Below are positions 41,968 through 50,073 of a DNA stretch of 64,000 nt, piece after piece. The translations under genes were made by a program, and so were the position numbers. The DNA comes from CAYFFZ01 sp049976505. Its GTDB lineage: Archaea > Thermoproteota > Nitrososphaeria > Conexivisphaerales > UBA164. Each line of letters starts with the position of its first letter. The stretch's first letter is position 1. The DNA is taken from NCBI GenBank assembly GCA_049976505.1, contig JBMFIC010000001.1:62001-126000 (forward strand), read 5' to 3'. Below the pieces are notes generated by a model, which was not told the DNA's origin, did not search any database, and was given only the letters and a program-made list of their open reading frames with translations.

Positions 41968-42751
41968 GAAAGCAGAGAGCACGGCGCTTTCAAATCTTGT
42001 CTCTCTTGTGAGTGAAAGCTACAGAAGTGCTCGCCAGCTGAGAGCAGAGGCTCTGGAACAGATGCTTGGCGATAGTGCCCTGGCAAGGGAGATTGTAGCC
42101 GCATACTCAGCCTTGTTCAGATCGGTCGAGCTTAAAAGGAAGGGCAAATTCATAGTGGTTTCAGGCATAGACAAGTCCGGAAAAGAAACTCAGGTCCTCA
42201 GGGGCGGAGGATGTGTAAAGCCTCTCAACGAGTATCTGAAAGAGCATGGCTATGAAGTGCTAACGATAATTCAGCCATCATATGATACCAGGATAGGGAA
42301 GCTCGTGAAGGCTTACCTCGAAATGAAAAATGCGTCCATTAAAGACGCTTGGGTTCTGTGGAGCCTTGACAGAGCTCAGCATGTAGCATCGGTCAATGAA
42401 TGGCTGATAAGAGAAAATCGGATCGTTCTGGCAAAGAGATGGACTGAAAGCAACGTAATATATCATGCTGCCAAGGGAATTGATTACAGAGAGATTCTTG
42501 AGTTTGAGAGAAACGTTCCAAAGCAGGATGTAACGATCATCATTGACATCACTGCAGAAACCTCTGTTAAAAGAAACGAACGGCCTGACGCGTATGAAAG
42601 CCTCGACTTCCTGAAAAAAGTCAGGGAGCTCTACCTGAAAATGAAGGAAATCTACCCCTTTGGAGACAGGATTTACGTTGAGGGGGAGTCGGATCCCTGC
42701 ACGGTAAACCGGACGCTTTTAGCCGTAGTTGAAGAATATCTTAAACACTGA
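41957..42751 (+). CDS. tmk: Thymidylate kinase-like protein
   Basis: 264 aa P-loop kinase. The motif is VVSGIDKSGKETQVL near 71-85, a variant of the GxDGxGKST loop of dTMP kinases, followed by LWSLDRAQHVASVNEWL near 135 (the DR(Y/A) substrate-binding region) and KRWTESNVIYHAAKGID near 155. An unusual helical extension of about 60 residues precedes the core. The family phosphorylates dTMP to dTDP. Third gene of the ubiD operon; its product is not obviously linked to isoprenoid synthesis. Convergent overlap with the Toprim gene. Confidence 0.85.
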   Translation: MSHEKAESTALSNLVSLVSESYRSARQLRAEALEQMLGDSALAREIVAAYSALFRSVELKRKGKFIVVSGIDKSGKETQVLRGGGCVKPLNEYLKEHGYEVLTIIQPSYDTRIGKLVKAYLEMKNASIKDAWVLWSLDRAQHVASVNEWLIRENRIVLAKRWTESNVIYHAAKGIDYREILEFERNVPKQDVTIIIDITAETSVKRNERPDAYESLDFLKKVRELYLKMKEIYPFGDRIYVEGESDPCTVNRTLLAVVEEYLKH

Positions 42752-43241
42752 GCTCCTCAATTAGATACTTTGAAAACCTCTTAAGATCCTCTATATGTTC
42801 CACGTCATATGCTATCTCTTTGATCTTTCTTCTTGTGGTAAGATCGATAGTCAGCCCACCATAGGTCAGCTTCTCTACAATGGTTCTAGTGAGCCTTTCT
42901 CCCCTTTTATCGAAGTCAAACATAACAATCACCTTTTTGTAGACCGCAAGCTCGCTAACCAGGTTCTTCGTCCCTTTGCCTTTTCCGCACATTTCGAATA
43001 CCCTTCCGTTATATCCAAGGCTTTTAAGAGCCTGACGATCCCTTCTGCCTTCAACGACCACTATCGTCTGCCCATCGTCCAGATCACTAAGAAGCTTGTG
43101 CAGCGAACGGGCTATTCTGACGTTGCTCTCGTACTCACGTCTGTAGCTTTCCCATCTCTCCTTCAAAAATGACACCACGCTACGGTAATATATTAAATGG
43201 TTGAAGATAGAGCTAATATAAGCTTTCCGTCCCATTCTCAA
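42741..43241 (-). CDS. Toprim domain protein (UPF0292-like)
   Basis: 166 aa. Residues 55-130 form a Toprim domain: IVVVEGRRDRQALKSLGYNG with the catalytic-type Glu, then KKVIVMFDFDKRGERLTRTI with the DxD pair. This is the archaeal UPF0292/RNase M5-like group. No nuclease or primase partner domain is fused. The first 45 residues are positively charged helix; the start could be a little downstream. The metallophosphoesterase gene is divergent 47 nt away. Confidence 0.83.
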   Translation of the reverse strand: MRMGRKAYISSIFNHLIYYRSVVSFLKERWESYRREYESNVRIARSLHKLLSDLDDGQTIVVVEGRRDRQALKSLGYNGRVFEMCGKGKGTKNLVSELAVYKKVIVMFDFDKRGERLTRTIVEKLTYGGLTIDLTTRRKIKEIAYDVEHIEDLKRFSKYLIEELSV

Positions 43242-43288
43242 AACATCGAGTATATATAAAAAGCATCAAGCGTAACTAAGCAGAGCCG

Positions 43289-44020
43289 ATGCAGGGCCTT
43301 TCGCTGCCAGAGTATGTAAGACTTATTGAGGGCTATCCAGCTATGTGGCTTTTTGACAGATATGTAGTCATAGGGGACCTTCACATAGGCTATGAAGTTT
43401 CCGCCAAAGATAAGGGCTTACACCTTCCTCTGCAGGTCAACCGGTACATAAGCAGACTAAAGGAGCTGAAGGACATCACGGAAGCCCAGGAGCTCATAAT
43501 TCTGGGGGACGTGAAGGACAGCGTACTCATGCCCAGCTTTGACGAGCTTAATGAGCTCCTGAAGGTATTTGAGGAGCTATCAAAGATCTTCAGGATCACT
43601 ATAGTCCAGGGGAACCACGACGCGTACCTGGATAAAATACTGCAGAAGTACGCCAGTTTCTCATCAGCCTCGGGCCTAGTGATTTCAGAAAAAGGAGCGA
43701 AGGTCGGGCTCGCGCACGGGCACGCAAGGCCATCCGATGAATGTCTTGAGGCCGATGTGCTGGTTCTCGCCCATATGCACTTCTACATAAGGTACAACAG
43801 CACAAAGTATCCAGTTTGGCTTATAGGCAGGAAAGGGAAACAGACGCTCATCCTGATGCCTCCCTTCAACGATCTCCTTTCCGGATTTTATGTTGAAGAC
43901 GTAAACGCGGTGGTCCCTTTCACCAATTATCCTCTATATCAGATGGACGTCGTGACGCTTGACGGATATTACCTGGGCAAGCTGAGGGAGCTTCGTGGCG
44001 TTTTTGAGGAAAGCGATTGA
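43289..44020 (+). CDS. Metallophosphoesterase, SbcD/Mre11-related archaeal type
   Basis: 243 aa calcineurin-like phosphoesterase. Metal-binding motifs in order: VIGDLHIGYE near 30, ILGDVKDS near 72, VQGNHDAYL near 108, LAHGHARPS near 147 and LAHMHFYIRY near 165. It matches the archaeal single-domain group (COG1407). No Mre11 capping domain or Rad50 partner is present. Such enzymes may act on nucleic acid or small phosphoesters. A strong TATA box (TATATATAAA, 43251-43260) is about 33 nt upstream, leaving a leader of a few nt. Confidence 0.9.
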   Translation: MQGLSLPEYVRLIEGYPAMWLFDRYVVIGDLHIGYEVSAKDKGLHLPLQVNRYISRLKELKDITEAQELIILGDVKDSVLMPSFDELNELLKVFEELSKIFRITIVQGNHDAYLDKILQKYASFSSASGLVISEKGAKVGLAHGHARPSDECLEADVLVLAHMHFYIRYNSTKYPVWLIGRKGKQTLILMPPFNDLLSGFYVEDVNAVVPFTNYPLYQMDVVTLDGYYLGKLRELRGVFEESD

Positions 44021-44070
44021 AATGCATCGGATCAAAACGCTTTTTAATACGAGGTTTTGATAATTTAAGT

Positions 44071-44316
44071 ATGAATAGCGATCAGCTTTTAGGAGCAGCG
44101 CTGATGATTGTGAGCATACTTCTGATTTTTGTTTACGGATATCTCATTTACTTCTACCCATTGATAGTGCTTCAAATTACAGCGTTTGTGGCGGTGGCGG
44201 CCATACTTGTTATTCTGGCGTGGATCGGGTACACGCTTCTTACCACGCCAGCTCCTAAGCCCGTAGAGGAGAGCACGGAGAGCCAGCAGAGCGATCAGAA
44301 CAAGGAACAGAAATGA
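44071..44316 (+). CDS. Small two-helix membrane protein
   Basis: 81 aa from ATG 44071. Two adjacent membrane helices (ALMIVSILLIFVYGYLIYFY and VLQITAFVAVAAILVILAWI) are followed by a hydrophilic C-terminal tail rich in E/S/Q (VEESTESQQSDQNKEQ). Similar small proteins are common in crenarchaea without assigned function. The TATA-like box around 44040-44050 is about 26 nt before 44071, which favours this start over the open upstream frame at 44017. It overlaps the next gene by 4 nt. Confidence 0.8.
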   Translation: MNSDQLLGAALMIVSILLIFVYGYLIYFYPLIVLQITAFVAVAAILVILAWIGYTLLTTPAPKPVEESTESQQSDQNKEQK

Positions 44317-45038
44317 AAGATTACGCAATCATTTACGACAACAGGCTTAAGGCTTTAGCTGTCAGTCTTTCTAGGTTAAGTGAAGCTCCTGCCTTTCCAT
44401 ACACAGCGGATGTGACATTCGACAGATATATGGTGCTTTGGAGCTACAGAAACAGCTACGCTAGCGAGAGGAGTAGATTAAAAAGGGTTCTCGACAATTT
44501 GAGCGCACAGGGTTACGTTGAGGTGGTGACCCTGCTGCCCGCGCCCTATCAGAAGGATCCAGACCTGAACAGCTTTTTGAACGAGATGACAATCTTTGAT
44601 AACGTCGGCAGAATAATCTTCTTTGACCTGACGCCAGTGAACAAGCTAGGAGTAACGCCAAGGCCTTCTGTCAATCTTTCAGCAATACCCATTCTGATAA
44701 AATACCTGAAGGAAAACGATGTAAGGGTTAAGGCCATAACTTTTAACGCAGAAATGCAGACCCAGACGAGAATCATAGAGAATATGGCCGGCAGGAGCGA
44801 AAACAACGTGCTTATAGTGGACAACTTTGTGGACGATGCAGAAAAGTACATACCGGTTCTTGAAACTTATAAGGAAAAAGGCACAAACGTCTATATCTTC
44901 GCCACCTTCTTTGCGAGCTCACCGTACACGCTGAAGAACCTAGCCACCGTGATCACAACCAACGCGATTCCCTGGGACGACGCCATCACCCTTGACATTT
45001 CGGGAGCCATAGCTGAGTTCGTTGATGCTATCAAATGA
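44313..45038 (+). CDS. PRPP-synthetase-like protein lacking the catalytic loops
   Basis: 241 aa. The C-terminal half follows the phosphoribosyltransferase/PRPP-synthetase pattern: NNVLIVDNFVDDAEKYIPVL (residues 164-183) sits where the PRPP loop (DD-x-x-x-T-G-G-T) should be, and TNVYIFATFFASSPYTLKNL matches the next strand-helix. The N-terminal half has LLPAPYQKDPDLNSF where synthetases have the P-Y-x-x-Y-x-R-Q segment. Ribose-phosphate and ATP-binding residues are missing. Probably a non-catalytic paralogue of unknown role. Overlaps both neighbours by 4 nt, so it is made together with the sugar kinase. Confidence 0.65.
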   Translation: MKDYAIIYDNRLKALAVSLSRLSEAPAFPYTADVTFDRYMVLWSYRNSYASERSRLKRVLDNLSAQGYVEVVTLLPAPYQKDPDLNSFLNEMTIFDNVGRIIFFDLTPVNKLGVTPRPSVNLSAIPILIKYLKENDVRVKAITFNAEMQTQTRIIENMAGRSENNVLIVDNFVDDAEKYIPVLETYKEKGTNVYIFATFFASSPYTLKNLATVITTNAIPWDDAITLDISGAIAEFVDAIK

Positions 45039-45907
45039 GCATAGTAGCTGTTGACGTGGGCGCTACAAAAGTCAGGATAGCATCCTTTAGGGGCCGGAGA
45101 ATACAGAACAAGAAAATATACAGCATTGCGGAATATGGAGATCCAGTAAAAATAATTGAGAGCTATGTCAATGAATTGGGGGGAGCACGCAAGATAGGCA
45201 TAGCTTCAGCCGGACCTCTCGATATAAAGACGGGCTCCGCTAGGCTGCTTAACTTCGGAAACCTGGAAGTAAACTACGTAGAGCGACTCGGCAGGCTTGC
45301 GCGCGTCTATCTGGCAAACGACTGCGTCGCCGGGCTGCTGGCAGAGCACAAGCTGGGAGCTGCACGTGGTAGCCAGAACGCGGTTTACATAACTTTCAGC
45401 ACCGGCATAGGGGCAGGCGTCATGGTAGACGGTCACTTTCTCCTGGGAAAGGATGGGAATGCACATGAGGTCGGGCATCTGGTCCTGAATTTTGAGGGCG
45501 ATGTAAAGTGCGGATGCGGAGGGGCAGGACACTGGGAGGCCTACTGCGGCGGCAGGAACATGCCAGTTTTTTACAAAATGCTGACAGGCAGTTCGGTTTC
45601 TTCTTCACACGAAATATTTACGCTCTACCACAGCGGAGATCGCAAGGCGATAGAGTTCATGGAGAGATGTATGAAGATCAACGCGGCAGGAGTCGCAAGC
45701 GTAATTAACGCCTATGATCCTGAAATAGTTGTGCTCGGAGGAAGCGTCTATCTGAACAACTCTGAAGTTTTCGATAAAATGCTGAGGAAATATATTGCTC
45801 AGTACGTTATTAACAGGCCTCCGGCCATAGTCAGAGCTTCTCTTGGAGATGAGGCGGTAATCTATGGAGCTGGACTTTTAGCTGCTATGAGCGGAAGGCT
45901 ACCTTAA
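45035..45907 (+). CDS. ROK-family sugar kinase (glucokinase/hexokinase-like)
   Basis: 290 aa. Phosphate-1 motif VAVDVGATKVRIASF at the N-terminus, catalytic ANDCVAGLLAEHKLGAARG near 92 (Asp), TFSTGIGAGVMVDG near 117, HEVGHLV near 145 and the ROK zinc motif CGCGGAGHWEAYCGG near 157. It resembles the broad-specificity ATP-dependent hexokinases of crenarchaea. Product likely glucose-6-phosphate or a related hexose phosphate. Last gene of the 44.07-45.9 kb operon. Confidence 0.92.
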   Translation: MSIVAVDVGATKVRIASFRGRRIQNKKIYSIAEYGDPVKIIESYVNELGGARKIGIASAGPLDIKTGSARLLNFGNLEVNYVERLGRLARVYLANDCVAGLLAEHKLGAARGSQNAVYITFSTGIGAGVMVDGHFLLGKDGNAHEVGHLVLNFEGDVKCGCGGAGHWEAYCGGRNMPVFYKMLTGSSVSSSHEIFTLYHSGDRKAIEFMERCMKINAAGVASVINAYDPEIVVLGGSVYLNNSEVFDKMLRKYIAQYVINRPPAIVRASLGDEAVIYGAGLLAAMSGRLP

Positions 45908-46434
45908 CCATAATTTCCATACCCCATTCTTTTTCCGGCCCTGCAAAGATCCTCCGCAAGGGATCTCACGTCCTCGTAGAACTTTATTATACCATTTCTC
46001 CTGTTATCCACATACTCTCCTAGGCTCTCCAGTTTATCTGATGGCAGCCCATGCCCCTTCAGCACAAAAACTTCTTTGCCCATCGCATACCCCATAAGTG
46101 CCTCTATCATTGTTCCAGCGCTTCCTCCAAGCACAATAAGGACGTCCGATGATCTGACGAGGGGAACTGATCGTGCGCGGTATTCCATTCCAGTCCTTAT
46201 GAGCACGACCCCTGATGGTGGATTTACGTTCTCGTGCTCTGCTGGAAGCACAAGCACGGATGGTATTGATAGCTCGAATGCCCTATCAACAACGTGCTTC
46301 ATAAGGCCCCAGTATCCACCGAGTATCAGCACTGGAGACTGACACCTTGACTTTATGATTCTGAGAAGCTCATCAACATCCTCATAAAGGACCTCAGGGA
46401 CTTCCTCGCTGTGGGCGGCGATGCCTATCTGCAT
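45904..46434 (-). CDS. LOG-like SLOG-superfamily protein
   Basis: 176 aa Rossmann-like protein: ILGGYWGLMKHVVDRAFELS near 36 and IVLGGSAGTMIEALMGYAMG near 100, corresponding to the GGG-GLM and PGGxGTxxE motifs of the LOG/lysine-decarboxylase-like family. The second motif reads GGSAGTMIE, keeping the Gly and Glu. Plant and bacterial LOGs release cytokinin base from its nucleotide; other SLOG proteins bind nucleotides or NAD derivatives. The role here is unknown. Convergent 4 nt overlap with the kinase operon. Confidence 0.78.
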   Translation of the reverse strand: MQIGIAAHSEEVPEVLYEDVDELLRIIKSRCQSPVLILGGYWGLMKHVVDRAFELSIPSVLVLPAEHENVNPPSGVVLIRTGMEYRARSVPLVRSSDVLIVLGGSAGTMIEALMGYAMGKEVFVLKGHGLPSDKLESLGEYVDNRRNGIIKFYEDVRSLAEDLCRAGKRMGYGNYG

Positions 46435-46464
46435 AATACCTATGCCAATTCACTATATTTAAGG

Positions 46465-47163
46465 CTACTTCCCCTGCTTTTTCAGGCTGCTCACAACCAG
46501 GGGCGTTACTTCATCGAAAGCGTACTGAACCAGCTGCTCAGCGGTGCCCCGGGAGAACATGGTAATCACACAGTTTCTTGTAAGGCCTATTATCTGCGAA
46601 ATGCTCTTGGCCTTAACAACTATGTACCAGAGAAGACCATGCTCCTGATACATCTTAAAAAGATCCGTCTGTGAAAGCGCGTTCCCATAAAGGGCCAGAA
46701 CGTTTACGTTGGGTATGTCTACCTGATCAAAGTATGCCACTTTCATTTCCTCCAGATTCTTGTTGTAATAGTCTAGGAATATCTCCGGGTCTATTCTAGC
46801 TTCAACCACAAATCCTGGCCTAATGATGACCGCCTTGCTGAACTCGTTTGCTAGATAGTTTGCAACGGGCTTCTTGGCCAGGATCAGCAGGAAGTAGTAA
46901 TCGTCGATCCGTTTTACGTAAAAAGGTATCCTTGAAGTCGAAACTGCAGGCTTTGGTCCCTCCTTTGTGCCTATTCTGACGATCTTATCGTAGAAGATCT
47001 TGCCCTCCAGAGAGGTTTCGTCAAATCTGTCAACGGAGAACTCAAGAGTAAGCTGGAGGTGTGTTTCCTCATCCTCTCTGACGACCTTAAATTCGGATAG
47101 TTTTCTCGCTATAAAATCCGTCCCCTGATCCGTGTTTATCCTGAACAGCTTGCCTGCAAGCAT
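46465..47163 (-). CDS. Conserved-looking hypothetical protein
   Basis: 232 aa, not recognised. A beta-rich N-terminal part (residues 20-95, THLQLTLEFSVDRFDETSLE, then RIPFYVKRIDDYYFLLILAK) is followed by an alpha/beta C-terminal part with AYFDQVDIPNVNVLALYGNA. No cysteine clusters, no membrane helices and no signal peptide. It lies between the PAC2 and LOG-like genes in the same orientation with 18 and 30 nt gaps, so probably cotranscribed. Confidence 0.7.
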   Translation of the reverse strand: MLAGKLFRINTDQGTDFIARKLSEFKVVREDEETHLQLTLEFSVDRFDETSLEGKIFYDKIVRIGTKEGPKPAVSTSRIPFYVKRIDDYYFLLILAKKPVANYLANEFSKAVIIRPGFVVEARIDPEIFLDYYNKNLEEMKVAYFDQVDIPNVNVLALYGNALSQTDLFKMYQEHGLLWYIVVKAKSISQIIGLTRNCVITMFSRGTAEQLVQYAFDEVTPLVVSSLKKQGK

Positions 47164-47181
47164 ACAAGCATTTTATCAAGT

Positions 47182-47907
47182 CTAAGTATATATGTTTGTG
47201 GGAGGCCTGAACTCCTGCTGGCTGGACTCCTTTGCGAGCTCTGCTTCCAGCGTTTCCGCTCCCTTTATCAAAGGCGTTACATCGATCTCAAATCCATAGT
47301 ACTTTGCAAGCGCCTCCACAGCTACGCTGGCGGCTCTCGGGTCCACCCTTTCCGGGGATGCATATGCAAGTAGGGCTATGGCTGGAAAGTTCCTTATCTC
47401 GAAGTAGTTTAGAAGTATTGCTACTGGCCCAACTATGATGTGCTCGTCCTCGAGAGGCTTGGCCTCAGCCATTATTCCTCTTAGCCTATAAGCGCTGGTC
47501 GCCGCAATCCTGTATTTTGTATCATCGGTCTTAAGCGTGGAGTCAAGCCCTCCTACCAGAAAGACCTCGCTTACACCCTTCTGAATAATTTTATCAGCAA
47601 AGCTTCTGTAGAACTTCAGCTCCTTGTCCTTCTGGATTGGAACGTCAACCTTAAAGATGGCAAGGTTTTCGTAGGTAAATATTTCGTAGGGAGTGCTGAT
47701 CTTTCCGTTTATGAGCGTGGAAACTGGCGCCGAATCCTCGTAGTCAACTATGCAGCATCTTTTCACCGGCAGCTTCTGCACCAGATACTTCACCGTCCAA
47801 TAGCCGGTCGCACCTATGCCGTGAAACCCGCTGATCATAACCTTGCCCTTAAGTGAAGCGTTCTTCGGATATATTCTTACGTAATCCTCATAACTCAACA
47901 CTATCAC
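47182..47907 (-). CDS. PAC2-family proteasome assembly chaperone-like protein
   Basis: 241 aa PAC2 fold: GKVMISGFHGIGATGYWTVK near 20, a SEVFLVGGLDSTLK stretch near 112 and GPVAILLNYFEIRNFPAIAL near 160. Archaeal homologues (PbaA/PbaB type) bind proteasome alpha subunits; others bind different clients. A short basic/hydrophobic C-terminal tail is the usual client-binding element, here EFRPPTNIYT. No proteasome gene is in the window. Confidence 0.85.
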   Translation of the reverse strand: MIVLSYEDYVRIYPKNASLKGKVMISGFHGIGATGYWTVKYLVQKLPVKRCCIVDYEDSAPVSTLINGKISTPYEIFTYENLAIFKVDVPIQKDKELKFYRSFADKIIQKGVSEVFLVGGLDSTLKTDDTKYRIAATSAYRLRGIMAEAKPLEDEHIIVGPVAILLNYFEIRNFPAIALLAYASPERVDPRAASVAVEALAKYYGFEIDVTPLIKGAETLEAELAKESSQQEFRPPTNIYT

Positions 47908-47934
47908 CTGATCGCTGTGTTTTTATAATTGCAA

Positions 47935-48357
47935 CTAATAACTTTTTCCTTCCTCTTTGTACTTTTGAAGAACCATGTCCTCGACCTTCATGAAATATAT
48001 CTGAGTGGGCTTGGGCATCTTAGGAAGATTCCTTTCCACGGCCATTATAAAATACTCTATTGCCCTCTTGCTTATCTTTATCTTGAACTTCATTGGAAGA
48101 ATAGGATCCTGCTCGTACTCAAACTTATCCTTTAGCTCTTCAGGAGCTATCTTCATGAAGTCCTCCTTTATTATGCTGTACCACTCAGCTAGGACTTCAG
48201 GGTTTAAGCTTTCCTTCTGATCAATTATCATCTGGACGAGCCTGCTGAGAATATCTTCGCTCACTTCATAATGTCCTCTGTATGTTTCCCTTAAACGTAA
48301 TGAGGTCAATTTTTTCTGAGAAAAGGTAAAATTTCGTTGCACATCAGGCTTTGCCAC
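47935..48357 (-). CDS. Hypothetical protein
   Basis: 140 aa, highly charged, mostly helical (YEVSEDILSRLVQMIIDQKE, then AIEYFIMAVERNLPKMPKPT). I do not recognise it. No metal-binding cysteines, signal peptide or membrane helix. It lies in the leftward gene run, 14 nt after rpiA and 27 nt before the PAC2 gene. Confidence 0.65.
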   Translation of the reverse strand: MAKPDVQRNFTFSQKKLTSLRLRETYRGHYEVSEDILSRLVQMIIDQKESLNPEVLAEWYSIIKEDFMKIAPEELKDKFEYEQDPILPMKFKIKISKRAIEYFIMAVERNLPKMPKPTQIYFMKVEDMVLQKYKEEGKSY

Positions 48358-48371
48358 GTGATCATTTTATT

Positions 48372-49013
48372 TTATTCTATAATATGAATATTGACGTCAT
48401 ATATGAAAAGCCCCACATCGAGCACGCCTGGCAGCCTTCTGATGATCTCGTAAACCTCTCTAAGATTGCTATCTTCCTGATAGTAAACGTCAACTATGTA
48501 GTTGCCGTTCTCTGTAATAACTGGATAACCCCTCTGATCCCTTCTCAGCTCATGCCTGAGATTTAGATCAGCCAGCCTGTGTTTTACTAGCGTGTACCCA
48601 AATGGAATGATCTCAACCGGGAGAGGGAAGGTGAGCTTCCTGACAAGCTTATCCTTTGACACAAAGACGTGCCTGGTTGCCGCCATTTCCCAGATTATCC
48701 TCTCTCTTGTCAGGGCGCCACCGCCTCCCTTTATGATGTACCCATTTTCAGAGGAAATCTGATCTGCGCCGTCAATGACCATGTCAAGCCTGTCAAAAAC
48801 TGGCTCAGTGATCAAGAACAATCCCGATAGCTCAAGCTTTATCTGGGATGATGAGGGAACCCCATATGGCCTTATGCCCATCCTGTTAAGCCTGGTCCCG
48901 AGCTCCCTAAGGACCTTTGCTGCCGTTCTCCCGCTTCCGAGGCCTATTGCTGGAACATGGTTCAGTCCGGCAAGCTCCCCAGCAAGCAGGTCAACCGCGC
49001 CCTCGATAGACAT
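48372..49013 (-). CDS. rpiA: Ribose-5-phosphate isomerase A
   Basis: 213 aa. IGLGSGRTAAKVLRELG near 23 (phosphate-binding), the catalytic Asp region MVIDGADQISSENGYIIKGG near 77, and GGGGALTRERII with the substrate-binding Lys just before. Interconverts ribose-5-P and ribulose-5-P. In archaea lacking the oxidative pentose phosphate path it serves ribose supply from the RuMP or non-oxidative route. Part of the leftward run with egsA (25 nt gap). Confidence 0.94.
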   Translation of the reverse strand: MSIEGAVDLLAGELAGLNHVPAIGLGSGRTAAKVLRELGTRLNRMGIRPYGVPSSSQIKLELSGLFLITEPVFDRLDMVIDGADQISSENGYIIKGGGGALTRERIIWEMAATRHVFVSKDKLVRKLTFPLPVEIIPFGYTLVKHRLADLNLRHELRRDQRGYPVITENGNYIVDVYYQEDSNLREVYEIIRRLPGVLDVGLFIYDVNIHIIE

Positions 49014-49038
49014 AAAAGAAAGGACGCCTATTCTCGAT

Positions 49039-50055
49039 TTAAATTTTTATTTCATCGAGAATGCTCTCTATCCTCTCACGGGTAAGGTTAATCTTGTGCA
49101 GTATTGTGTATCTTTCTGGCCTTAGAGAAGGAGCCATCTCAATTGCCTTAATTACTTCATCTTTGGATACTCCTATTTCTTCAAACGACTGAGGTAGACC
49201 TACATCGATTATCTTTGACTTGATCCGCTTCCAGTTCATCCCGTAAAGGTAAGATATGAATACAGTGCTTAATGAAACCTTCTCCCCATGTGTACCTTTG
49301 TCTGGGGCTATGACGTCAAGCGCGTGAGAGATCAGATGCTCGCTTCCGCTCAGAGGTCTGCTGCTCCCAGCTATGCCGCCTGCCACCCCAGCGCTTATAA
49401 GAGCCTCCATCAAGTTTCTCACCGCACCGTGCTTAAGATCCTCTATGCCCTTTGTGCTAGTAAAAGCATGCCTTGCGCTTTCGTAAGCGAGCTTAGATGC
49501 GTACTCGCCGTAATATTCTCCCTTTTCTATCCATGCAAGCCTCCAGTCCCTTACTGACGTGAACTTTCCCAGCAGGTCGCCAAGCCCGCTTAAGATGTAC
49601 CTCTTTGGAGCCCTTGTTATGATGCTCAGATCGATGATGACCCCACGGGGAGGTTTTACCTTTATTGAGTAAGGATGGGTTCCTCCCTTTAGCGAGGAGA
49701 ACGGGCTTGCTATGCCGTCGTTTGAAGCGGACGTTGGCACGCTTACCATTGGGATTCCAGCCGTGTATCCTACGAACTTAGCGACATCGAGCACCTTTCC
49801 TCCTCCGAAACCAATAACAGCATCGTAACCGCCGTCGGCTTCCTTGTTTGCGATCCTTTCGGCTTCACTGTAGCTCGATTCGTTTACTATAACCTTCTTG
49901 TAGCTTATCCCAGCAAGGGCAGACTCAATTTTTTCCTCAAAAATCCTACCAACGTTTGGACCTGTCAGGAGCAGGGCGGAGCTCCTTATAAAGAACGACA
50001 TGTTGTTATGATTGAACGTGTTGTCACCTATGATCACCACCTCCGGGAGCTCCAT
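49039..50055 (-). CDS. egsA: sn-glycerol-1-phosphate dehydrogenase
   Basis: 338 aa NAD(P)-dependent enzyme that makes the sn-glycerol-1-phosphate backbone of archaeal lipids from DHAP. Features: GFGGGKVLDVAKFVGYTAGI near 88 (nucleotide binding), VPTSASNDGIASPFSS near 110, and metal ligands Asp in SGLGDLLGKF, His in GSEHLISHALD and His in KGTHGEKVS. Downstream of the amidohydrolase gene (18 nt gap). Links with the isoprenoid genes at both 40 kb and 58-62 kb in the lipid pathway. Confidence 0.95.
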   Translation of the reverse strand: MELPEVVIIGDNTFNHNNMSFFIRSSALLLTGPNVGRIFEEKIESALAGISYKKVIVNESSYSEAERIANKEADGGYDAVIGFGGGKVLDVAKFVGYTAGIPMVSVPTSASNDGIASPFSSLKGGTHPYSIKVKPPRGVIIDLSIITRAPKRYILSGLGDLLGKFTSVRDWRLAWIEKGEYYGEYASKLAYESARHAFTSTKGIEDLKHGAVRNLMEALISAGVAGGIAGSSRPLSGSEHLISHALDVIAPDKGTHGEKVSLSTVFISYLYGMNWKRIKSKIIDVGLPQSFEEIGVSKDEVIKAIEMAPSLRPERYTILHKINLTRERIESILDEIKI

Positions 50056-50073
50056 TATATGGCTTAATTCCTC

